Shown here one piece after another: positions 12,507-24,955 of a stretch of 64,000 nt of DNA; the stretch's first letter is position 1, and each line of letters opens with the position of its first letter. Position numbers and translations under genes: made by a program. The stretch is from Panonychus citri (lineage: Eukaryota > Arthropoda > Arachnida > Trombidiformes > Tetranychidae): the NCBI RefSeq assembly GCF_014898815.1, contig NW_026515548.1:1284501-1348500 (forward strand). The letters run 5' to 3'. The notes beneath the pieces were generated by a model, which worked only from the letters and a program-made list of their open reading frames with translations, made no database searches and had not been told where the DNA came from.

Positions 12507-13003
12507 TACTAATCTGGAAAAAATTAATGCCCATAACCGAGAAGCTGACAATGGAGTTCACACTTACCAATTGGAAATCAACAAGTTTGCTGATTTGTTA
12601 AGTATTCAATTAATCATCTACTTGATAGTTTATACTAAACGGGATTTTCGCTTCCACTGTTTAGACCGCAGAGGAATTCAAAGTTACTCGACTTGGTTAC
12701 AAATCAATCCACCGAAAGCCCGCTCCCCTGACTCACAACATCAATTTTACCCAATCTGTTCCTGAATCCATTGATTGGCGAAAATCAATCGTCACAGAGT
12801 TCAGAGATCAAGGTCAATGTGGTTCAAACTGGACATTCTTCTTGCAGCTAATGCACAAAAAACCGGTAAATTAGTCTCACTTTCTGAGCAAAATTTGGTT
12901 GATTGTTCATGAAAACAAGGAAATCAAGGTTGTGATGGTGGTTTAATGGACTACGCTTTGGATTACGTCAAATCCAACAAAGGTGTTGACACTGAAACCA
13001 TTG
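12507..13003 (+). pseudogene. Cathepsin L-like cysteine protease pseudogene
   Basis: Remnant of a papain-family (C1A) protease. The first piece (12507-12597) encodes the propeptide block INAHNREADNGVHTYQLE and INKFADL. The second piece (from 12665) encodes TAEEFK, then the mature start PESIDWRK and the active-site region QGQCGSNWTF. Decay marks: the catalytic Cys expected after Cys-Gly-Ser is Asn; the donor after FADL reads TTAAGT instead of GTAAGT; the stretch after the active site is shortened and shifts frame (stop TAG near 12870); and the next block (LVSLSEQNLVDCS, then GLMDYALDYVKSNKGVDTE) contains an in-frame TGA at about 12911. The His and Asn catalytic regions were not found. The gene is non-functional as a protease. 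It points to an active cathepsin L parent elsewhere in the genome. Confidence 0.9.
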
Positions 13004-13860
13004 GTAATTTTCAGTCACTTGAGATCAATCGTATTGCTCGCATTTCTAATTTCCTAATTCTGTTCCTACTGTTTCAGATTCGCTCCAATTCCGCTCATGT
13101 ATATCTATTCGAAGTATCAAGTTCAGCTATCGTTTTTTATCTTCGATCAATCTTCCAATTGACACTGTGAGTGTGATTGCAAAGTTCTAACTCGAACTTT
13201 TTAGTAGTTAGTTTCAATTTCTACATTTAATATTTAATAAGAATTTCAGATTATTGGTAACAAGTTGAAAATAGGCTTTTCTTATTTTCCCCCAATACTG
13301 TTCGAAACGCGAACTAACGAAATGTCCGCTAACCGTTCAGCTTCTCCTTTATTGACTGAATTTGGCGGATTATTGAAAAGAATCCAGTTGATTGTTTGTC
13401 TTTTCAAAGTACCAAGTTCAGAAATTTGCAATAGTTTATATAGTTTCTAATCGACAATTGGCTAAGAATATTAAATTTTTGTTTTATTCAATTTTTCCAA
13501 ATAGTCATGGATCTAGCTCTCTAGCCAATTGAATTGATTGTTCAATTGATTAATTTTTTCATGAGATGTTGATACAATAATAAATGTTTCATAAATAGCA
13601 ATTTAAACGAGGAGTTTACAGTTTCAAATGCTGGCATTTTGATGTTGCATGAAATTAATACAATTTAAGCGAAAATTTCAGGTTGGAATGATGATCGATT
13701 GTTTTGAGATGATTAAGATGAGAAGGAAGTTGATTGTTGCAAAAGGAAGAGGAATGTTAATCATATGGATTTACAGCGAAAAATGATCAACATGATGAGA
13801 GTTTTGTTAATAGTATTCCAATAAAAGAATGATTAACTTTGCTTCTTTTTCTTGTATCAA
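13004..13860. other. Region downstream of the cathepsin L relic
   Basis: 850 bp with several short open frames (for example 13265-13450) but no recognisable family and no clean splice structure. It may contain further eroded protease sequence; I could not align any. Confidence 0.4.
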
Positions 13861-15547
13861 TTAATAATCGAAACTTGTTAAATTGATGTCCAGTTCTTCG
13901 TCGAAGATCTTGAAAAATTCAGAATTAATATGATAAATTCCGCACTTGGCAAGAAGTCGATAAAGATATTGTTTCTCTCCTGGTCCAGTTTTCAAACGAA
14001 GGTGATTCTTTTGCTCATCAACGATCCTCCAAATGCTTTCCAATCGAAACCAGTTCGTTTACTTTTACCCAACTTTTGGTGGAAAGTTTTTACCAGATCA
14101 ACATAATCGTCTTCTAATCTCATCCCGAGATCTTTGTAAGTTTTGGATAAACGGGTAACATCAGTCCAATAGTTCGGTGTGTCGTCTTTACTTTCAAAAT
14201 CACATTCTTTGGTCTGAGAACGAAGAGAGAGAAAAAATCAAATTAATATTAACAATTAAGACAAATCGAAAAGTCAATCCAGAATGAAATCAATTCATTC
14301 AATGAACGAGATCAAATGTAAACAAGATAAATCAACAAGTTTCTTTGATAATTTGCTAATTGTTTTGTACATCTTACATATTGATTACTCATTGTAAGTT
14401 GTTCAACACAATTAGTAAATATTGAGTTGAAGAAACAATTAAATCAGACACTTGAGTATCAAATTGTCAACAAGCCAATAAGATAAATTTCCAGAAATAT
14501 AATAAAGCTAAGTGTTGATCAATTTTTCTTACTCTATGGTTAATATAACAATCAATTGACCTTTAAGACAATCGATTTGATTTTTTCTTGTGATTTTCCT
14601 ATCATGTTAATTACCTCAGTTCCAGCGGTATTATCACAATGAGCAACGAACTCCCATCGCTCTTTAGGTGTACAACTTTTCGCAGGACTAGGAACATCGC
14701 AACAAACAATATCGACATTATTCAAAGCGGTATCATCTGAAAAAGAGAATAGAAAATGTTGTTGTATTAAATGATGGTAATTTCCAGTGAACAATTGATC
14801 AGAACTGGAGAATATGCTACTCACCATTATCGAGAACATCTTTTCTTTGCCAGCTCTCAACTAATGTTCTTAAGCCACAAATTGCTGTTCGCCTGGGGCA
14901 CAACGATTTAGTTAACCATTTACCCCAAATGGTACCATCACCTTCATGAACCAATCGATCAGAACAAATCATCCGAAGGTTATTAGCAGCAGTATCATCT
15001 AGGATTCCTTGGCTTTTCTCAACTCTCAATTGAATTCCAATTGCTGTTGAATTATCAACACAAGAATATACTTGACCCCATGTTCCCCAATAACCTTGAC
15101 GAGAGGTGATAAAGTGATTTCTATCAAAGGTTTCACCAATTTCTCCACAGAAGAATCGAATTGAATTTAATCCAGTATCATCACCAAATTCACCTCTCGG
15201 TGATTCAACCTGTAATTGGAAAGCATTGACAAACTGACCAGCAGGACAATATTCCCAATCACCCCAACTACCGAAATCAGAGTATCGAGGTGTATAGATA
15301 ATGTGCTCACCAAGACAGATTAGGAAGCCTAAATGAGAATAAAAAAGAAAAAAAATCAAAAACAATGACCATTAATTGAAAGGAAAAAGGGAAAACCATT
15401 GATACGGTTTACATAAACAAAGAAAAACATTAAACATAAGGCTCAATTTAATGAGAACTTGGTGGATTATTGAAATGTAATTAGAATAGTAAACTGATAC
15501 TTACACTGAGCAATTGAAAGAATTAAGAAAATGCTTGAGACAAACAT
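13861..15547 (-). CDS. VMO-I domain secreted protein with an unrecognised C-terminal extension
   Basis: Secreted protein related to vitelline membrane outer layer protein I, a beta-prism fold with three repeats. Four exons read 5' to 3' on the minus strand: 15547-15505 (signal peptide), 15328-14825, 14736-14615 and 14213-13861. The junctions have GT..AG ends. After the signal peptide come repeats carrying FGSWGDWEYCPAG, GYWGTWGQVYSC and TIWGKWLTKSLCP, each followed by a DDTGLNSIRFFC-type block; the last is DDTALNNVDIVCC. The fourth exon goes beyond a normal VMO-I end and adds about 118 residues, ending near FDEELDINLTSFDY, that I do not recognise. Exon 4 is 353 nt: the frame shifts near 14040, and one restored base gives a continuous Asp-Trp-Glu-Ser-Ile-Trp reading. 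Exon 4 could instead belong to a separate gene, but its phase fits. Confidence 0.82.
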
Positions 15548-17246
15548 GATTTATGGCGATCTAATTGTGAGAATGGAAAATAAAAAATAAGCTTAAGAGG
15601 CTTTTCACTTTTGGTTGTGTTGTTTGCGCTGGAAAATTAGTTAATCACATGAAATTTAGATTCTAAATTGTTGAACTTGGAAAGGTCAAGATGAGAGAAT
15701 GTATCAGTTAAAAAGGATTAGTTAATTGTGATAATTGTGGACAACAAGGGGAGAAATAAAGGAAGAGAGAGAGAGAGAAACATTTGATTTCCAAGAATCA
15801 AGAAGTTGTTGTTGTTGTTTTGAGAAGAGAAAGAGAAATGAAGAAAGAGAAGAAAAGAAAGAGGAGAAAAAAAGAAAGAGAAAAACAAGGAAAAGAATTT
15901 GATTGACAATTAATGGTTAGAATTTAATTGTCAGGGTGATAGGCGATTTGGTGAACAAGTTAATTAAGATGAGAATCAAAGGGTAATCAAGTTATCGGTC
16001 AGATAATTAAGAAAATCAATTAATTTAATTCACTTACCGATTGGAAATCAATTGAAATTGTTATTCAAACTTTTGGAAATTTAATTTTGTTTTTCTCGTT
16101 CATTTGATTTACTAATCGTTTAATTGTTGATTTAATATTAATTGTGAGTGTCAATTAACAGCAGATGAGTAAATTAATTGTTGGAATGAGTTTATTCATC
16201 ATTTAAAAGGGTTATGATTACATTTCCTTGTTTAGTCACTGATTGAAATTCAAGGAAAATTAAATTAAATTACCAATGGAATTAAATTAATTTTCTTAAT
16301 CTTTAAATTTCCTATTTTCGTATGTTTTTTGTTTCTATTTAAATTCAGTATTTAGATTAATTCTTAATTGTTGTATTGTTACAAATTGTTAACCTTGTAA
16401 TTGTTAATCGACGCAACAATTAAAACTCAACCTTGGGTTGATGATTTAACTTTTTCCTGACAATTTCCAACCGTGTAGATTAACTTTTGTATGATTATCA
16501 TTATTTTCAAGTTAATTTCATTTATTTTAATTTACTCAACCTAATCAGATTAATTAATATGATATCCGTTTTAATTACAATTAAACTTTGGTGTTAATTG
16601 TTTTTCAATTTTCATCATTAATCATGTTCATCTTTCATCATAATTATAATGATTATTGAAGAAAATTAAACAATCTGATATGATACAATACACACAATAT
16701 TTAATTAATTGTTGATTTAATGAGGATTGATAAGTAATCGAATTCAAATCAAATTAATAATTAGAGAAAATTAATTATTCGGGTTTATTGATTTTCGCGC
16801 TTCTTTTGTTTCCAGCGACATCTTGAGATTAAAAATCGAACATCAAATTCATTTAATTTTTTCTTTCAAATTTAATCAAAAATCAAAATTGATTTTCAAA
16901 CGTTTGTGTTTCCTTTGTGTTTTTTTTCATTAATTCATTTTAATTGTTGATTAAGGGAATTTTGTTTAATTGTTGATAGTCTTTATTAGTTTCTTCAATC
17001 GATCGTTTATCTTTTTCTTATGTTTAATCGTATCGGGTAATTAGAGTTGGTTATTGATTAGTTTGTTTATTTTTTACTCTTATGAAATTAGATCAATTTA
17101 CTGATTGTTTGATTACATGTAAGTGTGAACATTTAATTTTGTCTGGTTAATTTATGGATCATTGTTTAGATTAACTGTTACTTAGTCTAATTATCTTATA
17201 ACAATCTTTTCTTATCTAATAGTTTCCCTTCCGGTTGGATGATTTT
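15548..17246. other. Divergent intergenic region, VMO-I gene to NIF3L1
   Basis: 1.7 kb between two genes pointing away from each other, so it holds both promoters. It contains a purine-rich stretch (15755-15900), short GA runs and AT-rich sequence. No coding region is supported. Confidence 0.5.
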
Positions 17247-18872
17247 ATGTTTTCTAAACATAATATTTTGATTTCTTTACGATCCTCAACTTGGACTAAT
17301 CTACTTGGACAATTTAAGTTTCATAAATCTTCAATTGAATCTGTTAGTACATATTTAATTTCTATTACTGATCATTTGTCTCATTTATAACTGTCTTAAT
17401 CACTATTTACAGGCATCATTGGTGAAAAAAAATCACATCGGTTCACAGAAGATTTTTGCAAACAACTTGTACTCAACTCACACCAAATCAAATTTATTTG
17501 TAAGCAATTGAATGTAAACTCAAAATTAGTTACAATTTCTAATAGAATTGACTTGTTTCTTGGTTTTAGGGTAATTATTCAAGTCAACTAGGATCTCGGC
17601 ATCAACGATTTACCAGTAAAATGGACGTTAATTACCCAAGCCTAGAAGGAGTAATTCGTGTTCTCAATGAAATTGCACCTTTACACTTAGCGGAAAGTTG
17701 GGACAATGTTGGACTACTTGTTGAACCATTTACGACAATATCTATTGGTAAAATTGTTCTCACCATAGATTTAACGGAAAAGGTTATCGAAGAAGCTAAA
17801 ACCTATGGAACCGAGTTAATTATTGCCTATCATCCACCCATCTTTCAACCAATCAAGTCAATTAACCACAGAACTTGGAAAGAAAGATTATTATTGGATT
17901 GTATTCAATGTGGAATCGCCGTTTATTCACCACACACTGCATTAGATGCCATAAAGGACGGAATCAATGATTGGCTTTTATCGCCGTTTAACATCAAAGA
18001 AGTGAGGCCAATCAACCAAAGTTCAATGGACACCCGATCAACGAATCACTACTCTTATCGTTTAGAAACTGTGGTCGCCAATGAGAATGACAATAAGCTT
18101 CTCGAAAGAATCGAAAAATTAGGAAAAGTGTTAAAGTAAACCAATTCAACCGTAAATTTGATTAATCAATTTACTAATCAATTCTCACTTGATTTCACAG
18201 GCTTCCTTCATCCGCTGTTATTTATACCGAAGATAAAAATTTACCTTTAATCATAAACATTTTATCAGAAAATGTCTCAACAAAAGCTTCTATTCACCTT
18301 TCTAAACTTGACATTGTAAGAATTTATTTTTTCTCCACTAATTATACTTCATAATTAACTGATTGATTGTTTCTCTTTTCAGCCTCCATTACCTGGTTTC
18401 GGTGTTGGAAGAATAGCCAATTTAACCCAAGAATTAACCATTCAGGAGATAATTAACAGAACCAAACAACTACTGAAATTGGAACATGTTAGACTTGCTC
18501 TATCACCTAAACATAAATTAGGTAAACCTAATTAACTCTAAATTGTAATTTATCAACTAATTCATGTTTCCTTTTTGTTGTTAACTCAAATTTACAGAGT
18601 CAACAGTCAATAGTATCGGAGTTTGTGCTGGTTCTGGTGGATCAGTTTTACGTGGATTACCAGTTGATTTACTAATTACTGGAGAAATGTCTCATCATGA
18701 AGTTCTAGATGCTCTTTATGCAAATGGCTCCTCGGTGATACTTTGTGAACACACCAACACTGAACGTGGTTATTTACAAGTATTAAGAGAAAAAATAATC
18801 TCTAAACTAAACAATGGTAATGTTGAAATAATCGTCGCTAAATCAGATGCAGATCCGTTAAATATAATCTAA
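17247..18872 (+). CDS. NIF3L1: NIF3-like protein 1, with spliced N-terminal mitochondrial-type leader
   Basis: Conserved NIF3/DUF34 family protein, a metal-binding hexamer of uncertain biochemical role. The core starts at Met 17621 with YPSLEGVIRVLNEIAP and LAESWDNVGLLVEP, then IIAYHPPIFQPIKSIN and YSPHTALDAIKDGINDWL. The C-terminal exons carry GVCAGSGGSVLRG, LLITGEMSHHEVLDAL and CEHTNTERGYL, with the conserved metal-site His/Glu residues. Exons are 17247-17342, 17413-17499, 17570-18135, 18201-18315, 18383-18521 and 18598-18872, all in phase. The first two exons and the start of the third add 78 residues before the core Met, rich in Ser, Asn, Lys, Arg and His with few acids, as in a mitochondrial presequence. 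A shorter product could start at 17621. No frameshift is needed in this gene. Confidence 0.93.
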
Positions 18873-19417
18873 TATAATTAACCAATAGTCGATTCAATCT
18901 TGTTGTTGTAGTAATCAACTTAAAACTACATCAATTTAGAAGTGTCTTTTTTTGTTTATTATCGTTTTGATTAGGAAGCCAAATTGAGAGTTTACTTAAT
19001 CAGCATATAATAAATATTTTAAATTAGATTTCAGTCTTGTTGTTTATACACTTGAAAGTTTACTTGGTAACTTTTGTAACAACCAACGTTTAACTGCGGT
19101 GCTCAACGACGCCTCTTGTTTAAAAGCAAATCGGATCCAAATATAATCTAATATAATTAACCAATAGTCGATTCAATCTTGTTGTAGTAATCAACTTAAA
19201 ACTACATCAATTTAGAAGTGTCTTTTTTTGTTTATTATCGTTTTGATTAGGAAGCCAAATTGAGAGTTTACTTAATCAGCATATAATAAATATTTTAAAT
19301 TAGATTTCAGTCTTGTTGTTTATACACTTGAAAGTTTACTTGGTAACTTTTGTAACAACCAACGTTTAACTGCGGTGCTGCGACGACGCCTCTTGTTTAA
19401 AAGCAAATCGGATCCAA
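18861..19417. repeat. 279-bp tandem duplication at the NIF3L1 3' end
   Basis: Copy A (18861-19139) begins in the last four codons of NIF3L1 and covers its 3' flank. Copy B (19140-19417) follows directly. They differ by a 3-base TTG/TTGTTG unit and a small change near GGTGCTCAACGACG/GGTGCTGCGACGACG. The gene itself is not broken. Confidence 0.92.
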
Positions 19418-20932
19418 GAAAGTACCAGTGACAATATTTCGACAATATTCGATCAAAACGAACCTTAAGCCGAAAAAAAAATCAGCTGAAAATTGAAAAT
19501 ATCGAGCTTACCACTTTACCTAATTATCTTTGATGCTCTTTCATATTCACCAATCAGATGTTCCTTTTTCGCGCCAATTTTGAAAAGAACAAAAGTAATC
19601 ATTTGAATTCGTAATTAATTGTCGTAATTAAGTTAATTAATTTAAAACAATTTCAATTATTTTCACGAGAAAATTGATTCTTATTACATCGAGAAAGAAA
19701 AAAAAAATAAGGTAAAAAGTGGAAACTTAAGGAAAATCATTTTTCGCTACTTGTAAGGATCAGATGAATTATCGTTAATATTAATAATATAATTAAATCA
19801 TGATGGCAACATTTTTGGATGAGAAAAGGTGAGATGATGATGATGATGATGATGGTGATGAAATTGATGATTAATTGGCTCCTTTAAAAGAGAAAATAAA
19901 ATATGTAGAGAGAGAGAGAGAGAAAGAGGAGAAAAATCATAAGGAAGAAGGAAAAAGTTACAAAGGAAAAACAATCAATAGTTAATCGGTTGATTTGGCT
20001 GAGAGAAATTAATCATCAACAGTTAATTCCTACTGCAGATCATAAATATTAATAGTTGGTTTATCAATAATTGGATTGAATGGAAATTGCAAAATGAATC
20101 CAAACATCGGTTGATATATTGTAACAATTTGTCGATAAGTGTTAATGTATATTGAGGGAGATTTGTTGATTAATTTTGACTGATTAGTGATCGCAATTTA
20201 CACACAATCCAATTTTCCTTTCGCAATTTAAAGCTTTTGTTTACAATTAGAGGAACCATTTTCCATTGCTAATCCTGTATATCAGTTGGTGAAGCCTTTC
20301 AATTGTTAATTGTTGCAACCATTGAGAGATGATCTTTTGTTTACTTCTTGGTTAATTCATCCAGCTGATTGGTGTTGATTATGTTTTTGTTTTAAAAATT
20401 AGGTAACAAAATAAAAAGTGGACACAATTGACCACAATACTGTTTCAGAGTATTCAAAGTTCATCATGTACTGTTATCTGCATGGACATTGATACAATTA
20501 ATTGTGACGATGATGGTGATCGATGAAATTGAAAATCAGGTAAACATCATAAAAGATAAAAACTAAAAGACAAAAATAATTATCATCTCTCTTTTGTCTT
20601 TAGTTTTCTTTCATGAAGATTATGATGATGATGAAGATGATGATGATGATGGAGCGATGGGAAGATAATCGATAGGAAGAGATGAAAAATGATTATCTTA
20701 AATTTACCACAGTTTTAACATAGAATACAGTTGTAGGTGATTTATATATTCTATTACAATTAGAATTTGTTTCTTTTCAGTTTATGAATATTTTTTAAAT
20801 AGCTCGAAAGGTGAGAATCAAAATAATAATAATAATAATAATAATAAAAAGGAAAAACAGAGAATAGAAAAGAGAAGAAAAATCAAGGTAAGAATTAGGA
20901 AGAAAATTTTTTTTGCAATTAAATTACTACTA
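19418..20932. other. Convergent intergenic region, NIF3L1 to WASF
   Basis: 1.5 kb holding the 3' flanks of both genes. It contains (GAT)n near 19834-19866, a short (GA)n at 19911-19924, (GAT)n near 20620-20650 and (AAT)n at 20824-20846. No gene was seen. Confidence 0.5.
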
Positions 20933-23123
20933 TTAACATTCACTTTCATCGTCATTCCAGTTATCGGAACCACTTTCATCTGAGTTACCCGCTTCTGACT
21001 CGGAATCTGAATATTCCATTGCTTTTCGACGAGCCAGAATTGATGCTACGTCTAAAAGAGGAGTTGATTTCTCAATTTGTTTTTGCTTATTTTCATCCAC
21101 TTTTCTCAATATGATACCTTCCCTAATGGCTGCTAAAAGATCACTTCGAGTATCGGCCTTTTGTAGTAGATGTTGTGGTAAAACCTTTTTCATGGTGCTT
21201 GTTTTAGATTGCATTACTTGAGATTGTTTTTGAAGTATTTCTTGAGCTAGACTTGATCCTAAACCATTTTTCATACTATTATCTACAGAAGATCCATCCT
21301 TTTTAATCTAGAAATATATTAAAGATAATTGGAAAATAATTAGAACACATGAAACATTGGGAGAAAAGGGAAAATCTTGAGTGGTAACAGTTAATTTACC
21401 TGTGGATTGCCTAAAAGTCCTTCGGGTGGAGGCGGAGGTGGAGGAGGTGGTACTGAGGATGATTGATTAGGTAAAGAGTTATCGCTTGGAATGTAAGCTT
21501 TTGGTGGACTCATTATGGCTCCTAGAATGGAAGAGAAAAAGAGTAAACAAAACAATTTAAATTAAATTATGAGACAATTAATTCCATTTCAAATGATGAA
21601 TGAAAAATTATAAATGTCAATTGATGCTTGACAACTTGTACAACTAAATTTGTTGATTGATGGGGTGATTATAAATTATAATAATAAACTGTCTCGATTG
21701 TTAAAGTTGTTGTTGTTACGAATCATTTGAGAAATTGGATCCCATCGATAATCAATATTGTAAAAGCTGAATTAACAATCATTTATGTAAATAGAATGAG
21801 GTCAAAGAATGAAATTAATTAAAACGACTCTTTTTTTTCTCTTTCTTCTTCATTTGCTGAACCTGATTAAATTGTTATGATTAAAAGACAGATTTCAAGG
21901 GCATCGCCTTATAGATGATGAGTCAATCATCCTACACTAAATCAGAATCTTGCGTGTGAAGTTTGCCAGCGAATTGAGAGCACAAATGAAGCTGTTTGCT
22001 GAATCGGGAAGAGTCGTAAACTGAGCGAGACTTAGAGCTGATATTTGTTTAAGTTTCTTTGATTAAATAACAAATACTAAGAATTGAAATCAGAATGAAG
22101 AGAGGAGAGAGAGAGAGCAAGAAAAAAGAGATAAAAACAAAAGGGAGACTATTTATCCTTGACTGGATTATTAACTCAGCCATTTCAGCGAAACCAACCT
22201 GATGGCGGAGGAAGTGGCAATTCGCTGTCTAAACTGTCACCTCTAACCACACCATTCATTCCTGAGCTTGGTGGTGGTGGAGGAGGTGGAGGTGGAAGAC
22301 TTTCTCTTGTAAGTGATTGACCTCGGGATCGAGATGGTGTTCCAACTGCTGATGTTCCACCAGATGAACTATTCGATGAAGGTGGATTACTGGGAGGTGC
22401 GGGTGGAGGTTGTGAGGGGCGAGATGTGATTGATGCTGACGATGATCCTGAAAAGAAAAACAAAATATCCGATTAGTAAAAAATATCAACACAGTAAATG
22501 TTTAAAGTGCGTTGGAAAAAAAAGATAATCTCTAATCATGTTAAATTGCAAAATATTGATGCTAATTACATTAAAAGATAAACTTAAACCATAACAAAAA
22601 TGTTAGTTTAAAATTTGGTATAACAAATTTGTATTTAAGATACAATGTAACAGTGTTTAGCTTAACCATTATTATCTTAAAGTAAATCATTAAAGATTCC
22701 AGAGCTGAATTGAAACTTGATTTAAGTTGATTGAAAAGTAGACAATTTAATATGAAAATACCCATAGAAAAGCAAAGTATATGTTTGGTGTATTTTTTCA
22801 AATTAGAGGCTCATTTAGTTTCCAACTAAAGTCGTTTATGTACTGGGAAAAAGGCGGAAGGAGAGCAGGATATCAAATACGACTGGTTGGAAGTGAGAGA
22901 GTGAGAGAGTGAGCGAGAGAGATTTGAGTTTGATAAACAAAAAATAAACTAAATGATTTAATCCAACGGAGAGAAAAAATTATGGATTAAAATGATGAAA
23001 AGTAATGGGAAAAAGTTGATTAGTAAGATTGAGAATCTAAAGTCAAGAAAATAAATTACCTCATCACAAGATTTCAATCATTACTCTTTCAAGCAATTCA
23101 AGTATTGATTGTCAAATAGAAAT

Positions 23124-23190
<67 letters not shown>

Positions 23191-24581
23191 AAGAGAGATT
23201 TAAAGTATAAACAGAAATATCAATGTAATCAAGAATGATTCTAATTAGCTTTTGTTGCCATTGACATCAATTAGCAAAGATATTTGGTTTCGCTAATCAT
23301 TTGTTAATTAGAATGTTGTGATGACGAGTAGGCGTTAACCTAAGCCTAAATAACAACTACAATCGTGTTAACAATTGTTGTATTAATAATGTTACTACTT
23401 CTATTGATTAATTTGGTTTTGGATTTTAAGAAGATGTTAATATAATTGGAATAAACTCTACCTTGGGAATTAATTCTTCTTGTTGGTGTACCTTGATTTA
23501 ATTGACCTCCTGTCATCTGATTAATAGAAATCATTGAATCTCCGGTTCCACTTCCAGGAGTAGCAAAGTAAGATGGTGGTGGTGTATGACTACCTGTAGA
23601 TGTTATCTCATTAATTGCTCCTTGATTTCCCGTATGATAAGGATTCTGATTCATAATACTACCAGGAGGATAATAAGCTGGTGGTGGATGATTTGGAATT
23701 GCTTGTGGTATAGTCATTGGATCCATATTATGAAAACCATCTATTTGATATTGATTAATACCCAATGATCTTGGTCTTTCAAGGGTTTGTGAATAATGTT
23801 GAGGTTGACCATAATGACCAACACCTTGCATAGAGCCATTGGGCTGTTGGTAGATTTGTTGTTGGTGAAGATTTTGTTGTTGCTGTAATCTAGTTGAATC
23901 AATGAATTCAGTTGCTGGAATTTTGGCCATAATATCTCTTGCGGTATTCTGAGGTTGCCTTGGTTTACCTCGACGTCTTTCATTAGGTCCTAAATCTCCT
24001 TGGCCTTTATTGGGTCCACGATGAGCATTCTTTTTACCACTTTTCTCTCTTTCTGTAGCTTCAAGCATCTCTCTACTCCATAATTCAAAGAAATAATTAG
24101 GATCAGTATAAAATTTGAGTCCATCTTTACCATCATCACGGTAGGCGTTAAGCTTTTCAAGAGGCGGCGGCCGATCACAGGACATGTAAATCTCTTTAAT
24201 TGATTCAGGCATAGTGGTACGAGCGACAACTTGCTGATCATAGCTGGCACATGATCTGAATGGTTTCCTTAATTGAATTTCTTTAAGTGATACTTCTTCA
24301 ACGGAAGAATCCAATTGAGTTACTCTAACAGCAAGTCTGTCAATTCTACCCTGAAGTGATGTTGATCTGGCTATCAGAAGAGTAGCTTCATGAAGGATAC
24401 CAGCGAAAAGATCTTCAGCATATTTGGAAAGACTTGACAGTTGACGAATAATATTGGCAAGGGTTCCATTGGTAACACATTCCAATTCATTGGGTATTGA
24501 TATCGGATTACCCTGACTGTCTAAGGGTAATGATGAACGACTAATTAAAATTGGCTTGATCACTCTTTGCTCCAGTGGCAT
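20933..24581 (-). CDS. WASF: WASF/SCAR (WAVE) actin-nucleation-promoting factor
   Basis: Subunit of the WAVE regulatory complex that relays Rac signals to Arp2/3. Exons on the minus strand are 24581-23462, 22447-22199, 21521-21400 and 21307-20933, 1866 nt in total and in frame throughout (621 residues). Residues 1-170 form the WAVE homology domain (start PLEQRVIKP; ELECVTNGTLANIIRQLSSL; YTDPNYFFELW). A basic stretch follows near 178-215, then Gln-rich and Pro-rich sequence including a nine-proline run. The C-terminal exon carries the VCA module: WH2 near 550-572 (RSDLLAAIREGIILRKV), the central helix near 586-600 (VASILARRKAMEYSDSE) and an acidic tail with the conserved Trp at about 614. The first intron (1014 bp) contains a long (GA)n. 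Part of exon 1, intron 1 and exon 2 are copied in inverted orientation into the neighbouring BDP1-like gene. Confidence 0.96.
23124..23187. repeat. (GA)n microsatellite in WASF intron 1
   Basis: Uninterrupted GA dinucleotide run of about 64 bp. It lies in the part of the intron that is missing from the inverted copy in the BDP1-like gene. Confidence 0.97.
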
Positions 24582-24955
24582 CTCCCACTCTTATATGTTT
24601 ATTATTTTCAAGATGATTTACTGTTATTACTGGTACAACAACACTAACAGGTAACAACTCTAACAGGTATCAGTAGTTAACTAATTAATTGAGAGAGAAA
24701 AAAGTAATAATAAATTAATCACAAATGACAATCAGAATTTTTTCAAAACTGAAACCATTTTGATAGAATCGATATGATCGATAATCGAATGAAAGAATTT
24801 CGATCAACAGGTGGAGCCACAAATGGAACTGAATTTGAATTCTGAATGAATTTAAAAATAAAAATTGAGTTCTGTTCTTTAATTTTCTCCAGCTCTCTTT
24901 AGTATTCCCTAATTAAAAACTGTGAGTCAACAAATAATCATCCGATTTTACAATT
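24582..24955. promoter_or_regulatory. Short head-to-head spacer, candidate bidirectional promoter
   Basis: Only 374 bp separate the start codon of WASF (minus strand) from that of the BDP1-like chimera (plus strand). Both promoters and 5' UTRs must fit here. No TATA box or other specific element was identified with confidence. Confidence 0.45.

Noticed and set aside
22256..22492. His/Pro-rich minus-strand frame
   Set aside because: Out-of-frame shadow of WASF exon 2.
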